Of a DNA stretch of 61,410 nt, positions 53,780-61,410 are shown piece after piece. This DNA comes from an uncultured Bacteroidota bacterium. Its GTDB lineage: Bacteria > Bacteroidota > Bacteroidia > Bacteroidales > FEN-979. The notes beneath the pieces are model-generated. The model did no database searches and was not told the origin of the DNA. It was given only the letters and a program-made list of their open reading frames with translations. The stretch spans positions 1 to 61,410 of the forward strand of contig CALCGJ010000056.1 in the NCBI GenBank assembly GCA_937900965.1, given 5' to 3'. The position numbers and the translations under genes are program-made. The stretch's first letter is position 1; each line of letters starts with the position of its first letter.

Positions 53780-54940
53780 CTATTCCAACTGTTTCAATGC
53801 GGCAGATTTGACGTAATAGCTGCCCGAAATCACAATCCTGGCATCCGGAGGAATAGTATCAAGTGGTGTAACCTGGATGTAATCATCTTCGCTAAAACCG
53901 GTTCTTACTACCATCCGTTGAAATGTTATCAGCGAATCCATCTCCGGAGAGCGGGTATAATAAATATAGGTATTTGACAAACCCTCTCCGATAACCGCCT
54001 CTTCGGGAAGGGCGTCCATCTCCTGTTCATCGGTATGGATCTCGGCTGAGCAGAACATTCCCGGCAGAATATACTGAGAGATATTGGGAAAATCGGCAAC
54101 GACTTTCACAGTACGGGCATCCTCTTCCACGGTTCTGCCTATGCTTATCACAGTGGATTCATAGATATCCTGATCCAGGTTAGCGAGTGTGAATGTTACA
54201 CGCTGACCAATCCTGATATAGGGAACATCTTTTTCAAATACCCGTAACTCGAGAAGGAGATTGCTCTTATCGATGATCTGGAACATCGTTTCGTTGGGTT
54301 CTACATATTGACCGATCGTGATCTCCATCTCCTCCACAGTTCCTGCAATCGGTGAAACGATTCCTGCTACCGGCTGGATCTTTCCACGATCCAGAGCCTC
54401 CAGGGGGATGTTAAACATCGCCATCTGCATCCTCAGGGACTGGTATTGGGCCTCCAGATCAGTAAGGTTCTTTCTTGCCTCCTGTAACCGTTTGTCAGCA
54501 TTGATCTTCTCTTCATTGAGCAGTTCCTGCCGTTCATACTCACTCCGCTGAAATTCCAGGAGGCCTCTCACAGAGATATACCTCTGCTGCACCTCTATGA
54601 TCTCAGGAGAGGTGATTGTGGCAAGAAGCTTGCCTTTGGAAACCCTGTCACCAACACTGACAAAGATTGACTCAACTGTACCATTGATCATGGTCCCGAC
54701 AGATGCGTTCTTCTGCCACCTGAGAATCAGTTTGCCCTTGGCTTTAATATCTCTGGAGAGCACCCTCCTGGTCAACTTCCCAAAGGTTATTTTACCGATC
54801 TCAATCTGCTCCTGATTCAGGACAACCAACCCTGGATCAATAGTGCCTTCCTGACCTTTATCTTCTTCTGAAGGTAGGGAGTGACTACAACCTGCCATGA
54901 ACAGGCAAATAACTATTCCTGCTAGTGTTCTCATGATCAT
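53780..54940 (-). CDS. RND efflux periplasmic adaptor lipoprotein (CzcB-like)
   Basis: 386 residues. Lipoprotein signal with FMAGC. Typical membrane-fusion-protein order: beta-barrel/lipoyl halves around GTVESIFVSVGDRVSKGKLLATI and IAGTVEEMEITIGQYVEPNETMF, with a coiled-coil hairpin (about 120-185) between. It links the inner membrane pump to the outer membrane duct. Its start overlaps the end of the pump gene by four bases (ATGA), so both are made together. Confidence 0.92.
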   Translation of the reverse strand: MIMRTLAGIVICLFMAGCSHSLPSEEDKGQEGTIDPGLVVLNQEQIEIGKITFGKLTRRVLSRDIKAKGKLILRWQKNASVGTMINGTVESIFVSVGDRVSKGKLLATITSPEIIEVQQRYISVRGLLEFQRSEYERQELLNEEKINADKRLQEARKNLTDLEAQYQSLRMQMAMFNIPLEALDRGKIQPVAGIVSPIAGTVEEMEITIGQYVEPNETMFQIIDKSNLLLELRVFEKDVPYIRIGQRVTFTLANLDQDIYESTVISIGRTVEEDARTVKVVADFPNISQYILPGMFCSAEIHTDEQEMDALPEEAVIGEGLSNTYIYYTRSPEMDSLITFQRMVVRTGFSEDDYIQVTPLDTIPPDARIVISGSYYVKSAALKQLE

Positions 54941-57900
54941 ATTTTTCCCAGTAACCTGTAAATCCGGATCACTGTTTGATTGTAACTGTTTAATGCATCG
55001 AGATACTCAATCTGAAGTGAAAAAGCTTCATTCAGGGTGAAAATATACTGAAAGAGGTTGATCTCTCCTGCCCTGTAGCTTTTTTCAGCTGATGAGATCA
55101 TTGATAAGGAGAGGGCCAATCCCTTTTCATCAAAATACGACAGGGTGAATTCCGCCTTCTCCAGATCCTTCCGGTAACGGAACCACCTGCTGTTAAGATG
55201 ATGTAACCCGTTCTCAATCTCATTGTAGGCGATATCCCGTCTGATCTTTGCCGATTTGATTTTTCCCATAGGAACCCAGAACCAGACAGGAAGCGAAATT
55301 CCGTATGTCCATCCGGTAAATGGCTCTACCCTATCAAGGCTCTGGGTAAACCATCCTATATTGAATGAGGGCGCCAGCTTCCAGCTCTCCTTTCTAAGAT
55401 TCGCCTTTTCATACTTTAACGACGATTCAAGGAAATCCATAGTAAGGTTATCTTCCATACCATTTGAAGGAAGTGTGGGTACTTCCATCCGTTCCGGGAA
55501 ATTAGCCGGAGCCACATAATTGGTATCAGAATGGATCATGGTCTTTAGTTCGTTCAGGGTTGATTCCATATCGGAACGCAGGGACCGGACATCCAGTTCG
55601 GTCTTTGCTTTTCTCGACTCACTGATCAGAACGTCAAGCTGGTTCACATCACCGGCTGAAAACTGCTTCGATGTGGCATTGTAAAAAATTCCAAAGATAC
55701 TGTCCTGCTTCTCTTTCAGCCGGAGCTTGACTGATGAGATCCACCACTCCATGTAAACCGATTTTACCTCCGAAAGAAGCTCCACCTTTTTCAGATCAGA
55801 CAGAAGCGATGTAGCTTCTGTTTTAGCTTTCTGTGCAACCACCTTCTCCACATATACCATCGGGAAGTCGAAATCCTGACTTATTACCACTTTGTAGTCT
55901 TTCAGCCTGGAGTTGATCTCCCCTGTTTCAATCCCAACAGTTGGTCCCGCCAGATCAAACTCAGCCATGATCAGACTTTTTTCAGCTTTTTTCTCCAGCT
56001 CAAAGTTTTTGAGCTCAATGGTATTTTCCAGTGCAATGTTTACTGCCTCAGGCATAGTCAGTACCATTGGTTCATTGCTGTTCTGTCCGTTCATTGCAAC
56101 AGGTAAAAGGAACAGGATCAGCAGGGTTGCTACCGGAGGCAGATTATTCTTTGATCTGACCCACAACCGCCGGAGGGCACACTGAAATCCCTCCTGAAAT
56201 GTATAATACAATACCGGTAGGACCACAAGAGTCAGTATTGAGGCTGTCAGGATCCCCCCGATCACCACCGTTGCCAGTGGTTTCTGAACTTCTGCTCCGG
56301 CTGCAGTACTGAGTGCCATAGGAACGAAGCCAAATGCAGCTACAAGGGAGGTCATGATAACAGGACGAAGCCGGTCTGATGTGCCCTGCTTTATCCTCTC
56401 CCAGATATCCGAAACACCCTCCTTCTCAAGCTGGTTGTAGTGAGAGATCAGCACAATCCCGTTCAATACGGCAATCCCAAAGAGGGCAATAAATCCCACT
56501 CCGGCTGAGATACTGAAGGGCATCCCACGGATCATTAAGGCCCAGATACCACCCACGGCAGCAAGGGGAATAGCGGTAAATACCATAACAGATTGTTTAA
56601 ATGAGTTAAACGCAAAGAATAACATGATAAAGATCGCGGCCAGAGCCACGGGGACAGCAATTGAAGAGGTTCGTTTGGCAGTCTTCAGGTTCTCAAATTG
56701 CCCACCATAGGTGAAATAGTAACCAGCCGGCAGAATCATCTGCCGTGTTAGTTCCGCGTCCACCTCATCAATGAATGATTCAACATCCCGGTTCCTGATA
56801 TTGATGCCAATGGTAGCACGTCGTTTTGTCTCTTCCCGGGAAATCAGCATCGGGCCACTCACTTCTCTGATGTCTGCCACCTGGCTGAGCAGTATCAGCT
56901 CTTCATCCGGGCGGTTTACACGCAGGTTCCGGAGAGCATCCACATTTTTCCGGTACTTCTCGTCCAGCCTTACAACCAGGTCAAACCGACGCTCCCCTTC
57001 AAAAACAAGTCCGGCTGCCTGGCCTGCAAATGCTGTCCGGATAATAGAGTTAATCTCATTAATACTCAATCCGTACTGAGCAACCTTCTCACGATTGAAG
57101 GTGACCACCAACTGTGGCAGCCCAACAATCTGGTCTACTTTAACATCACCTGCTCCCGGGATTTTACTGATGATAGAGGCAGCTTTGTTTGCCTGGTCAA
57201 ATAATATATCTAGTTCCTCTCCAAATATTTTCACAGCAACATCTGTCTTCACCCCTGTCATCAGTTCATTAAACCTCAGCTGAATTGGTTGTGAGAAATC
57301 AAAACTGGCTCCGGGAATAACGTCCAGTGCGGTTTTCATTTTCTCAACCATCTCTTCCCGGGTTGCAGCACTGACCCACTCCTTCTTAGGCTTCATGGTA
57401 ATCATGACATCTGCATCTTCAATCGCCATGGGGTCGGTTGGCACTTCAGCCGAGCCGATCTTTGAGACCACATCAATCACTTCCGGAAACCGTTCAATAA
57501 GGATCTTCTCTGCCTGCGTAGTTGTTACAATGCTCTGGGAAAGTGATGATCCGGGAGGAAGAGTCATCTGGCAGGCGAGGTCTCCCTCTTCAAGGGTAGG
57601 AAGGAACTCCCCTCCCATCCGGGAGAAATTCCAAAGGCTGATCAGGACAATGAGTGAAACCCCTGCAATGACCAGCACCGGCAGTCGCAAGGCTATGCTA
57701 AGGGTACGATCATGCCACCGGTGGAGGTGGTCCATGAGCTTCGCAGAGATATTCTTCTTAAAGTGGACATTTTTCCTCAAAAAAATGGAGGCCACCATCG
57801 GGACGTAGGTAAACGAAAGGATCAGTGCGCCAATCAGTGCGAAACTGACAGTCTGCGCCATCGGTTTGAACATTTTTCCCTCTATTCCCGTGAAGGCGAA

Positions 57901-59286
57901 TATAGGGACGTAAACGATCAGAATGATCAACACTCCAAAGACTGCTGAATGGCTGACCCTGCTGGTGGCTTTGAAAACCGTTTCATCCATCTTCGGTTGA
58001 TCGAGCCGCTGCATGTTGAAATGTTTCTGCAACTGGTGCATGATCCCTTCTACAACGATCACTGTTCCATCCACAATCAATCCGAAGTCGATAGCTCCCA
58101 TGCTCATCAGGTTGGCTGATACGTTGAACACCTTCATCATGGCAATTGCAAAGAGCATTGACAGTGGGATGACAGATGCCACGATCAACCCGGAACGCAT
58201 ATTTCCGAGCAGGAGAACCAGAACAAAAATGACGATCAGACCCCCCTCTATGAGGTTAGTCGTGACGGTGCGGATGGTTTTCCCGATTAATAATGATCTG
58301 TCAAGATAGGGCTTGATCTCTAGTCCGGCAGGTAGTATCTTTTCAATTTTCCGAATCCGTTCCTTCACCAGGTTAGTCACTTCAGCGCTGTTGGCCCCCT
58401 TCAGCATCAATGTGATCCCACCAACCGCTTCGCCTTTCCCATTTTTGGTCATCGCTCCGAAACGGGGAGGGGATCCGATTTTTACCTTCGCTACATCCCT
58501 GATAGTAATCGGGAGCCCGTTTACCGTTTTGACTACGATCTTCTCAATATCCCCGATATCTCTCACAACCCCTTCAGTGCGAATATAATAGGCCTCCTGC
58601 CGTTTCTCGATGTAGCTTCCACCGGAGTTCTGATTATTATTTTCAAGGGCATCAAAGATCTCGGGGATTGTAATGTTCATCCCAACCAGGTGCCTGGGAT
58701 CAATAGCAACCTCATATTGTTTCAGCAATCCTCCAAACGAACTGATCTCTACAATACCAGGAATACCAGCCAGTTGTCGTTTTACTATCCAGTCCTGAAT
58801 TGTCCTGAGGTCATAGAGGGTGTATTGATCCTCGAAACCAGGTTTAGGCTCCAGCACATACTGATAGATCTCTCCCAGGCCCGTTGTCACGGGCATCATT
58901 TCCGGAACACCGTAATCAGCAGGAATCTGCTGAGCAGCCAGGGCAATCTGCTCTGAAACAATCTGCCTTGCATTCATGACACTTACATGATCTTTAAAGA
59001 CAATGGTAACTACGGAAAGTCCGAATCTCGAAAGGGATCGGATTTCGGTTACATCCTGGATATTGGCCATTGCGGCTTCCACAGGGAATGTGATGAACTG
59101 TTCCACCTCCTGGGGTGCGAGAGATGGTGAAATCGTGATCACCTGTACCTGATTGTTGGTTATATCCGGAACAGCATCAATGGGGAGCCCGATAAAACTA
59201 TAGAACCCCCAGACAATCAGCGCAATTGTCAACAGGCCGATAACCAGTTTATTCTTAATGGAAAAGATGATGATTTTGTCAAGCAT
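54937..59286 (-). CDS. CzcA-type metal RND pump fused to a CzcC/TolC-like outer membrane factor
   Basis: 1449 residues. Residues 1 to about 1040 form a heavy-metal RND pump. The proton-relay motif is DFGLIVDGTVIVVEG at 400-414, with Asp400, Asp406 and Glu413, the CzcA pattern for divalent cations (Zn, Co, Cd, Ni) and not the Ala-rich CusA one for Cu(I)/Ag(I). After a hydrophobic signal-like segment (about 1045-1065), residues 1068-1449 are a TolC-like duct domain (LTMPEAVNIALENTIELKN..., FSAGDVNQLDVLISES..., YRAGEINLFQYI). The fusion has been seen in other Bacteroidetes. No metal regulator is next to it; the start of transcription is probably near 59300. Confidence 0.93.
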   Translation of the reverse strand: MLDKIIIFSIKNKLVIGLLTIALIVWGFYSFIGLPIDAVPDITNNQVQVITISPSLAPQEVEQFITFPVEAAMANIQDVTEIRSLSRFGLSVVTIVFKDHVSVMNARQIVSEQIALAAQQIPADYGVPEMMPVTTGLGEIYQYVLEPKPGFEDQYTLYDLRTIQDWIVKRQLAGIPGIVEISSFGGLLKQYEVAIDPRHLVGMNITIPEIFDALENNNQNSGGSYIEKRQEAYYIRTEGVVRDIGDIEKIVVKTVNGLPITIRDVAKVKIGSPPRFGAMTKNGKGEAVGGITLMLKGANSAEVTNLVKERIRKIEKILPAGLEIKPYLDRSLLIGKTIRTVTTNLIEGGLIVIFVLVLLLGNMRSGLIVASVIPLSMLFAIAMMKVFNVSANLMSMGAIDFGLIVDGTVIVVEGIMHQLQKHFNMQRLDQPKMDETVFKATSRVSHSAVFGVLIILIVYVPIFAFTGIEGKMFKPMAQTVSFALIGALILSFTYVPMVASIFLRKNVHFKKNISAKLMDHLHRWHDRTLSIALRLPVLVIAGVSLIVLISLWNFSRMGGEFLPTLEEGDLACQMTLPPGSSLSQSIVTTTQAEKILIERFPEVIDVVSKIGSAEVPTDPMAIEDADVMITMKPKKEWVSAATREEMVEKMKTALDVIPGASFDFSQPIQLRFNELMTGVKTDVAVKIFGEELDILFDQANKAASIISKIPGAGDVKVDQIVGLPQLVVTFNREKVAQYGLSINEINSIIRTAFAGQAAGLVFEGERRFDLVVRLDEKYRKNVDALRNLRVNRPDEELILLSQVADIREVSGPMLISREETKRRATIGINIRNRDVESFIDEVDAELTRQMILPAGYYFTYGGQFENLKTAKRTSSIAVPVALAAIFIMLFFAFNSFKQSVMVFTAIPLAAVGGIWALMIRGMPFSISAGVGFIALFGIAVLNGIVLISHYNQLEKEGVSDIWERIKQGTSDRLRPVIMTSLVAAFGFVPMALSTAAGAEVQKPLATVVIGGILTASILTLVVLPVLYYTFQEGFQCALRRLWVRSKNNLPPVATLLILFLLPVAMNGQNSNEPMVLTMPEAVNIALENTIELKNFELEKKAEKSLIMAEFDLAGPTVGIETGEINSRLKDYKVVISQDFDFPMVYVEKVVAQKAKTEATSLLSDLKKVELLSEVKSVYMEWWISSVKLRLKEKQDSIFGIFYNATSKQFSAGDVNQLDVLISESRKAKTELDVRSLRSDMESTLNELKTMIHSDTNYVAPANFPERMEVPTLPSNGMEDNLTMDFLESSLKYEKANLRKESWKLAPSFNIGWFTQSLDRVEPFTGWTYGISLPVWFWVPMGKIKSAKIRRDIAYNEIENGLHHLNSRWFRYRKDLEKAEFTLSYFDEKGLALSLSMISSAEKSYRAGEINLFQYIFTLNEAFSLQIEYLDALNSYNQTVIRIYRLLGKI

Positions 59287-59475
59287 ACCGTTGAAAAAAC
59301 GAATTTATGTCAAAAATAGGGAAAATTCTGCAATGAAAATGGGATTAAGGAATCAGGGCATGGAGGCATGAAGGTCTCTCCGACTCCTCTGTGCCTCCTC
59401 CGTGATCTCAGTGGTAAAAACGAATAGTTCAACTATTATCAATAAATTTACAGTCTGAAGCTGACATCCTCAATC

Positions 59476-61410
59476 TTGAAACATTCTCCCCTATATTTCT
59501 TGTTTTCCCTTGGACTTGCTCTCTCCTTACAGGGCCAATACTATTCCACAGGCCAGGATCCGGCTTCAGTCAGATGGAGCCAGATAAGGACCGATTCATT
59601 CAGGATTGTCTTCCCGGAAAGCTTTATCAGCAACAGCCAGCATCTTGCCAACATCCTGTCGCTGACTACCAAATACGAAACGAAGTCACTCCAGTCAAAA
59701 GTTCCCCGGATGCCGTTTCTACTGCATACCAGTTCTACTATTTCAAATGGTGTGACAGTCTGGGCTCCGCGGCGCATCGAGTTGTATACCTGTCCTCCCC
59801 AGGATATCTACGCCGAAGAGTGGCTCGAACAGTTGGCGCTGCACGAATACCGGCATGCGGTACAGACCAGCAAGATGAACCAGGGCTTCACAAAAGTGCT
59901 CTACTACATCTTTGGTGAGCAGGCAACCGGCGCTGTCCTGGGACTCTATATCCCATCATGGTTCCTCGAGGGGGATGCTGCAGTAACCGAAACAGCTCTC
60001 TCCAATACGGGGCGAGGCCGTGTGGCTTCGTTTGCTGCTCCCCTTCGGGCACAGTTCCTCCAGAAAGGGATCTACTCCTACGACCTGGCTACAATGGGTT
60101 CTTTTAAAACCTTCACCCCTGATGCCTATGTCCTTGGATACCATCTGGTTGCCAGATCGAGAGAGAAATATGGCTATGAACTCTGGGACCATTCCCTGGA
60201 TAAAGTGGCTAAACTCCCCTTCATGGTGGTGCCCTTCAATGCCGGCATCAAACAGAAGACGGGTTTATGGAAAACCGGTCTCTACCGGAAGATGATGGAG
60301 GAGCTTCTTATTGATTGGCTGCGGCAGGAAGATGACTCATGGCAATCATCCTATCGTCGGGTTACCGAACCTGACCGATCCGACTACACCACATGGGACC
60401 GGCCTCAATACGCCAACGACTCGATCCTGATCGCGGCCCGGTGGAGCAATGAGGGGGTGCCAAAACTTATGCTGCTGAACCAATCGGGGCAATCACTGAA
60501 GCTGACCAGGCTTGGGGCTTATCAACCCGGTAGTCTCTCGGTTGAAGGAGATGTGGTGGTATGGACAGAGTACCGGCCGGATATCCGGTGGGAGAACAGG
60601 AGTTATTCGGTGATCAGGAAATACGCACCCCTAAATCCCAGTTTGCTTCGCATTGCTCGCAAGGGGACTTACTCCCCCTTTAGGGGGTTGGGGGGTAAGT
60701 CGGGGTGCAGGGATCTAACCCGCAAATCCCGCTATTTCTCTCCTGCCCTTTCCTCTGACGGAAGCCGGATTCTGGCGGTGAGGATCACTGAAGAGAATCA
60801 ATCATTTATTGACATTCTGAACATCGAAAACGGGGAGGTTCTGATCTCCATTCCGGCACCGCTTAACGGATTATTCCTCCAACCGGCCTGGGCGACAGAT
60901 GGCGGCAAGATTGCTTCAATCCTGCTAACACAGGAGGGAAAATCACTCCAGGTAATTGATGTATCAGGTGACTCCAGAACCACCTATTTAAATCCTGCAT
61001 TCACCGAGATCTCCGGCCCTCTCCTCTTTTTCAGGAATTACCTGCTTTTCATGGCCGACTATACAGGCATCGAAAACATCTTTGCCATCGACACCCTGAC
61101 CCGGCAACTCTACCAGGTTACGTCAGCGCGTTTTCAGGCTGTCAACCCTTCCATCTCTCCTGACGGGAACACGCTAACCTATTCCGATTATTGTGCCGAC
61201 GGGATGATGGTGGTGACCCGCGAATCGGACCCTTCACGATGGATTAAACTGGATTCGGTTCCCGAATTCACCTTTGAGCTGGCAGAGGCGATGGCGAGGC
61301 AGGAGGGGGTGAATGTTCAGGATAGCGTTAGAAAGATGTACGAAGTTCGAAGTACGAAGTACGAAAGCAAGTTCGAAGTTGGAAGTACGAAGTACGATTC
61401 ATCATTCACC
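59476..61410 (+). CDS. Secreted HExxH metalloprotease with C-terminal beta-propeller, 3' end missing
   Basis: Open for 645 codons to the window edge from a TTG at 59476, chosen because it starts a signal peptide (KHSPLYFLFSLGLALSLQG). Zinc motif LALHEYRHAVQ (HEYRH) and a downstream IPSWFLEGDAAVTE give a gluzincin pattern (Glu as third ligand). After about residue 290 come WD40/TolB-like blades (SRYFSPALSSDGSRILAV, VNPSISPDGNTLTYS). Two repeat insertions are in frame (about residues 384-409 and the end). No ATG serves as start, so the gene could be missed by automatic callers. Peptidase function is probable; substrate unknown. Confidence 0.75.
   Translation, partial: MKHSPLYFLFSLGLALSLQGQYYSTGQDPASVRWSQIRTDSFRIVFPESFISNSQHLANILSLTTKYETKSLQSKVPRMPFLLHTSSTISNGVTVWAPRRIELYTCPPQDIYAEEWLEQLALHEYRHAVQTSKMNQGFTKVLYYIFGEQATGAVLGLYIPSWFLEGDAAVTETALSNTGRGRVASFAAPLRAQFLQKGIYSYDLATMGSFKTFTPDAYVLGYHLVARSREKYGYELWDHSLDKVAKLPFMVVPFNAGIKQKTGLWKTGLYRKMMEELLIDWLRQEDDSWQSSYRRVTEPDRSDYTTWDRPQYANDSILIAARWSNEGVPKLMLLNQSGQSLKLTRLGAYQPGSLSVEGDVVVWTEYRPDIRWENRSYSVIRKYAPLNPSLLRIARKGTYSPFRGLGGKSGCRDLTRKSRYFSPALSSDGSRILAVRITEENQSFIDILNIENGEVLISIPAPLNGLFLQPAWATDGGKIASILLTQEGKSLQVIDVSGDSRTTYLNPAFTEISGPLLFFRNYLLFMADYTGIENIFAIDTLTRQLYQVTSARFQAVNPSISPDGNTLTYSDYCADGMMVVTRESDPSRWIKLDSVPEFTFELAEAMARQEGVNVQDSVRKMYEVRSTKYESKFEVGSTKYDSSFT
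60626..60700. repeat. CCCCTAAAGGGG-type element (copy 4) in the metalloprotease gene
   Basis: CACCCCTAAATCCC, then a different hairpin module TTGCTTCGCATTGCTCGCAA, then GGGGACTTACTCCCCCTTTA and GGGGGTTGGGG. The module sits at the same point of the element as the 28-bp module of copy 2. Confidence 0.88.
61338..61410. repeat. Heptamers GTACGAA/GTTCGAA at the window end
   Basis: About nine units, in frame in the metalloprotease gene as Tyr/Glu/Val/Lys-rich residues (MYEVRSTKYESKFEVGSTKYD). This array may contain or precede the true 3' end. Confidence 0.88.

Noticed and set aside
54937..59286. Copper/silver (CusA) pump
   Set aside because: The helix-4 motif is DFGxxxDG...E as in CzcA, not the CusA form; divalent metals are more likely.
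1..61410. tRNA, rRNA or tmRNA genes
   Set aside because: Gaps were read on both strands; none showed a cloverleaf-like segment or a known RNA besides the SAM-II aptamer.

Overview
The window looks like chromosome of an uncultured Bacteroidota, probably Bacteroidales-like. The evidence is: at least seven predicted secreted proteins ending in a type IX secretion (T9SS) C-terminal sorting domain (YPNP...GxYxL...), PorT-like and GldA-like proteins, a long SecA with an internal insertion, promoters of the Bacteroidetes TAnnTTTG type, and a fused CzcA-CzcC efflux protein. No tRNA or rRNA gene, CRISPR array, transposase, integrase or phage gene was found.

Layout. 1-1.4 kb: end of a ROK sugar kinase and an FHS-type sugar permease. 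1.5-11.9 kb, minus strand: rplM-rpsI-rpsB-tsf, menG, porT-like, coaD, a TlpA-like thioredoxin, secA, pyrH. 12-16.8 kb: a DUF4143 remnant, an unknown membrane protein, gldA-like ABC ATPase, and metK behind a SAM-II riboswitch whose pseudoknot can be paired base by base. 16.8-31 kb: T9SS proteins, an Smr protein, FadL-like porin plus SGNH lipoprotein, rdgB, ddl, a PASTA protein, rluD, plsC. 29.8-38.5 kb: menaquinone synthesis by the futalosine route (mqnE, mqnB, mqnD, with menG at 9 kb). mqnE is the last gene of an overlapping chain MFS transporter - C10 cysteine protease - S1 serine protease - mqnE. 38.5-41 kb: a LysA-like decarboxylase overlapping mqnD, then hldD. 41-53.7 kb: two giant T9SS surface proteins (1272 and 2812 residues) with nearly the same C-terminal signal. 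53.8-59.3 kb: a divalent-metal RND efflux pair. 59.5 kb to the end: an open-ended secreted HExxH metalloprotease with a probable beta-propeller.

The most unusual property is a dense population of short repeats. They are either tandem 7-mers or 8-mers, or palindromic elements of about 20-70 bp. They fill most gaps, and in about a dozen genes the stop codon itself lies in a repeat (MFS, pyrH, secA, coaD, rpsB, DUF4143 remnant, unknown membrane protein, metK, rdgB, rluD, plsC, mqnB). In others the repeat begins right after the stop (gldA, LysA-like, hldD) or codes for the C-terminal tail (ddl). The same families also sit in frame inside conserved genes (gldA twice, the unknown membrane protein, the S1 protease, the LysA-like enzyme, the metalloprotease). 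One 28-bp palindromic module is nested inside two different host repeats. This resembles an active or recently active family of mobile or slippage-generated mini-repeats that gene ends and protein loops tolerate. I regard it as the main candidate for an undescribed system here.
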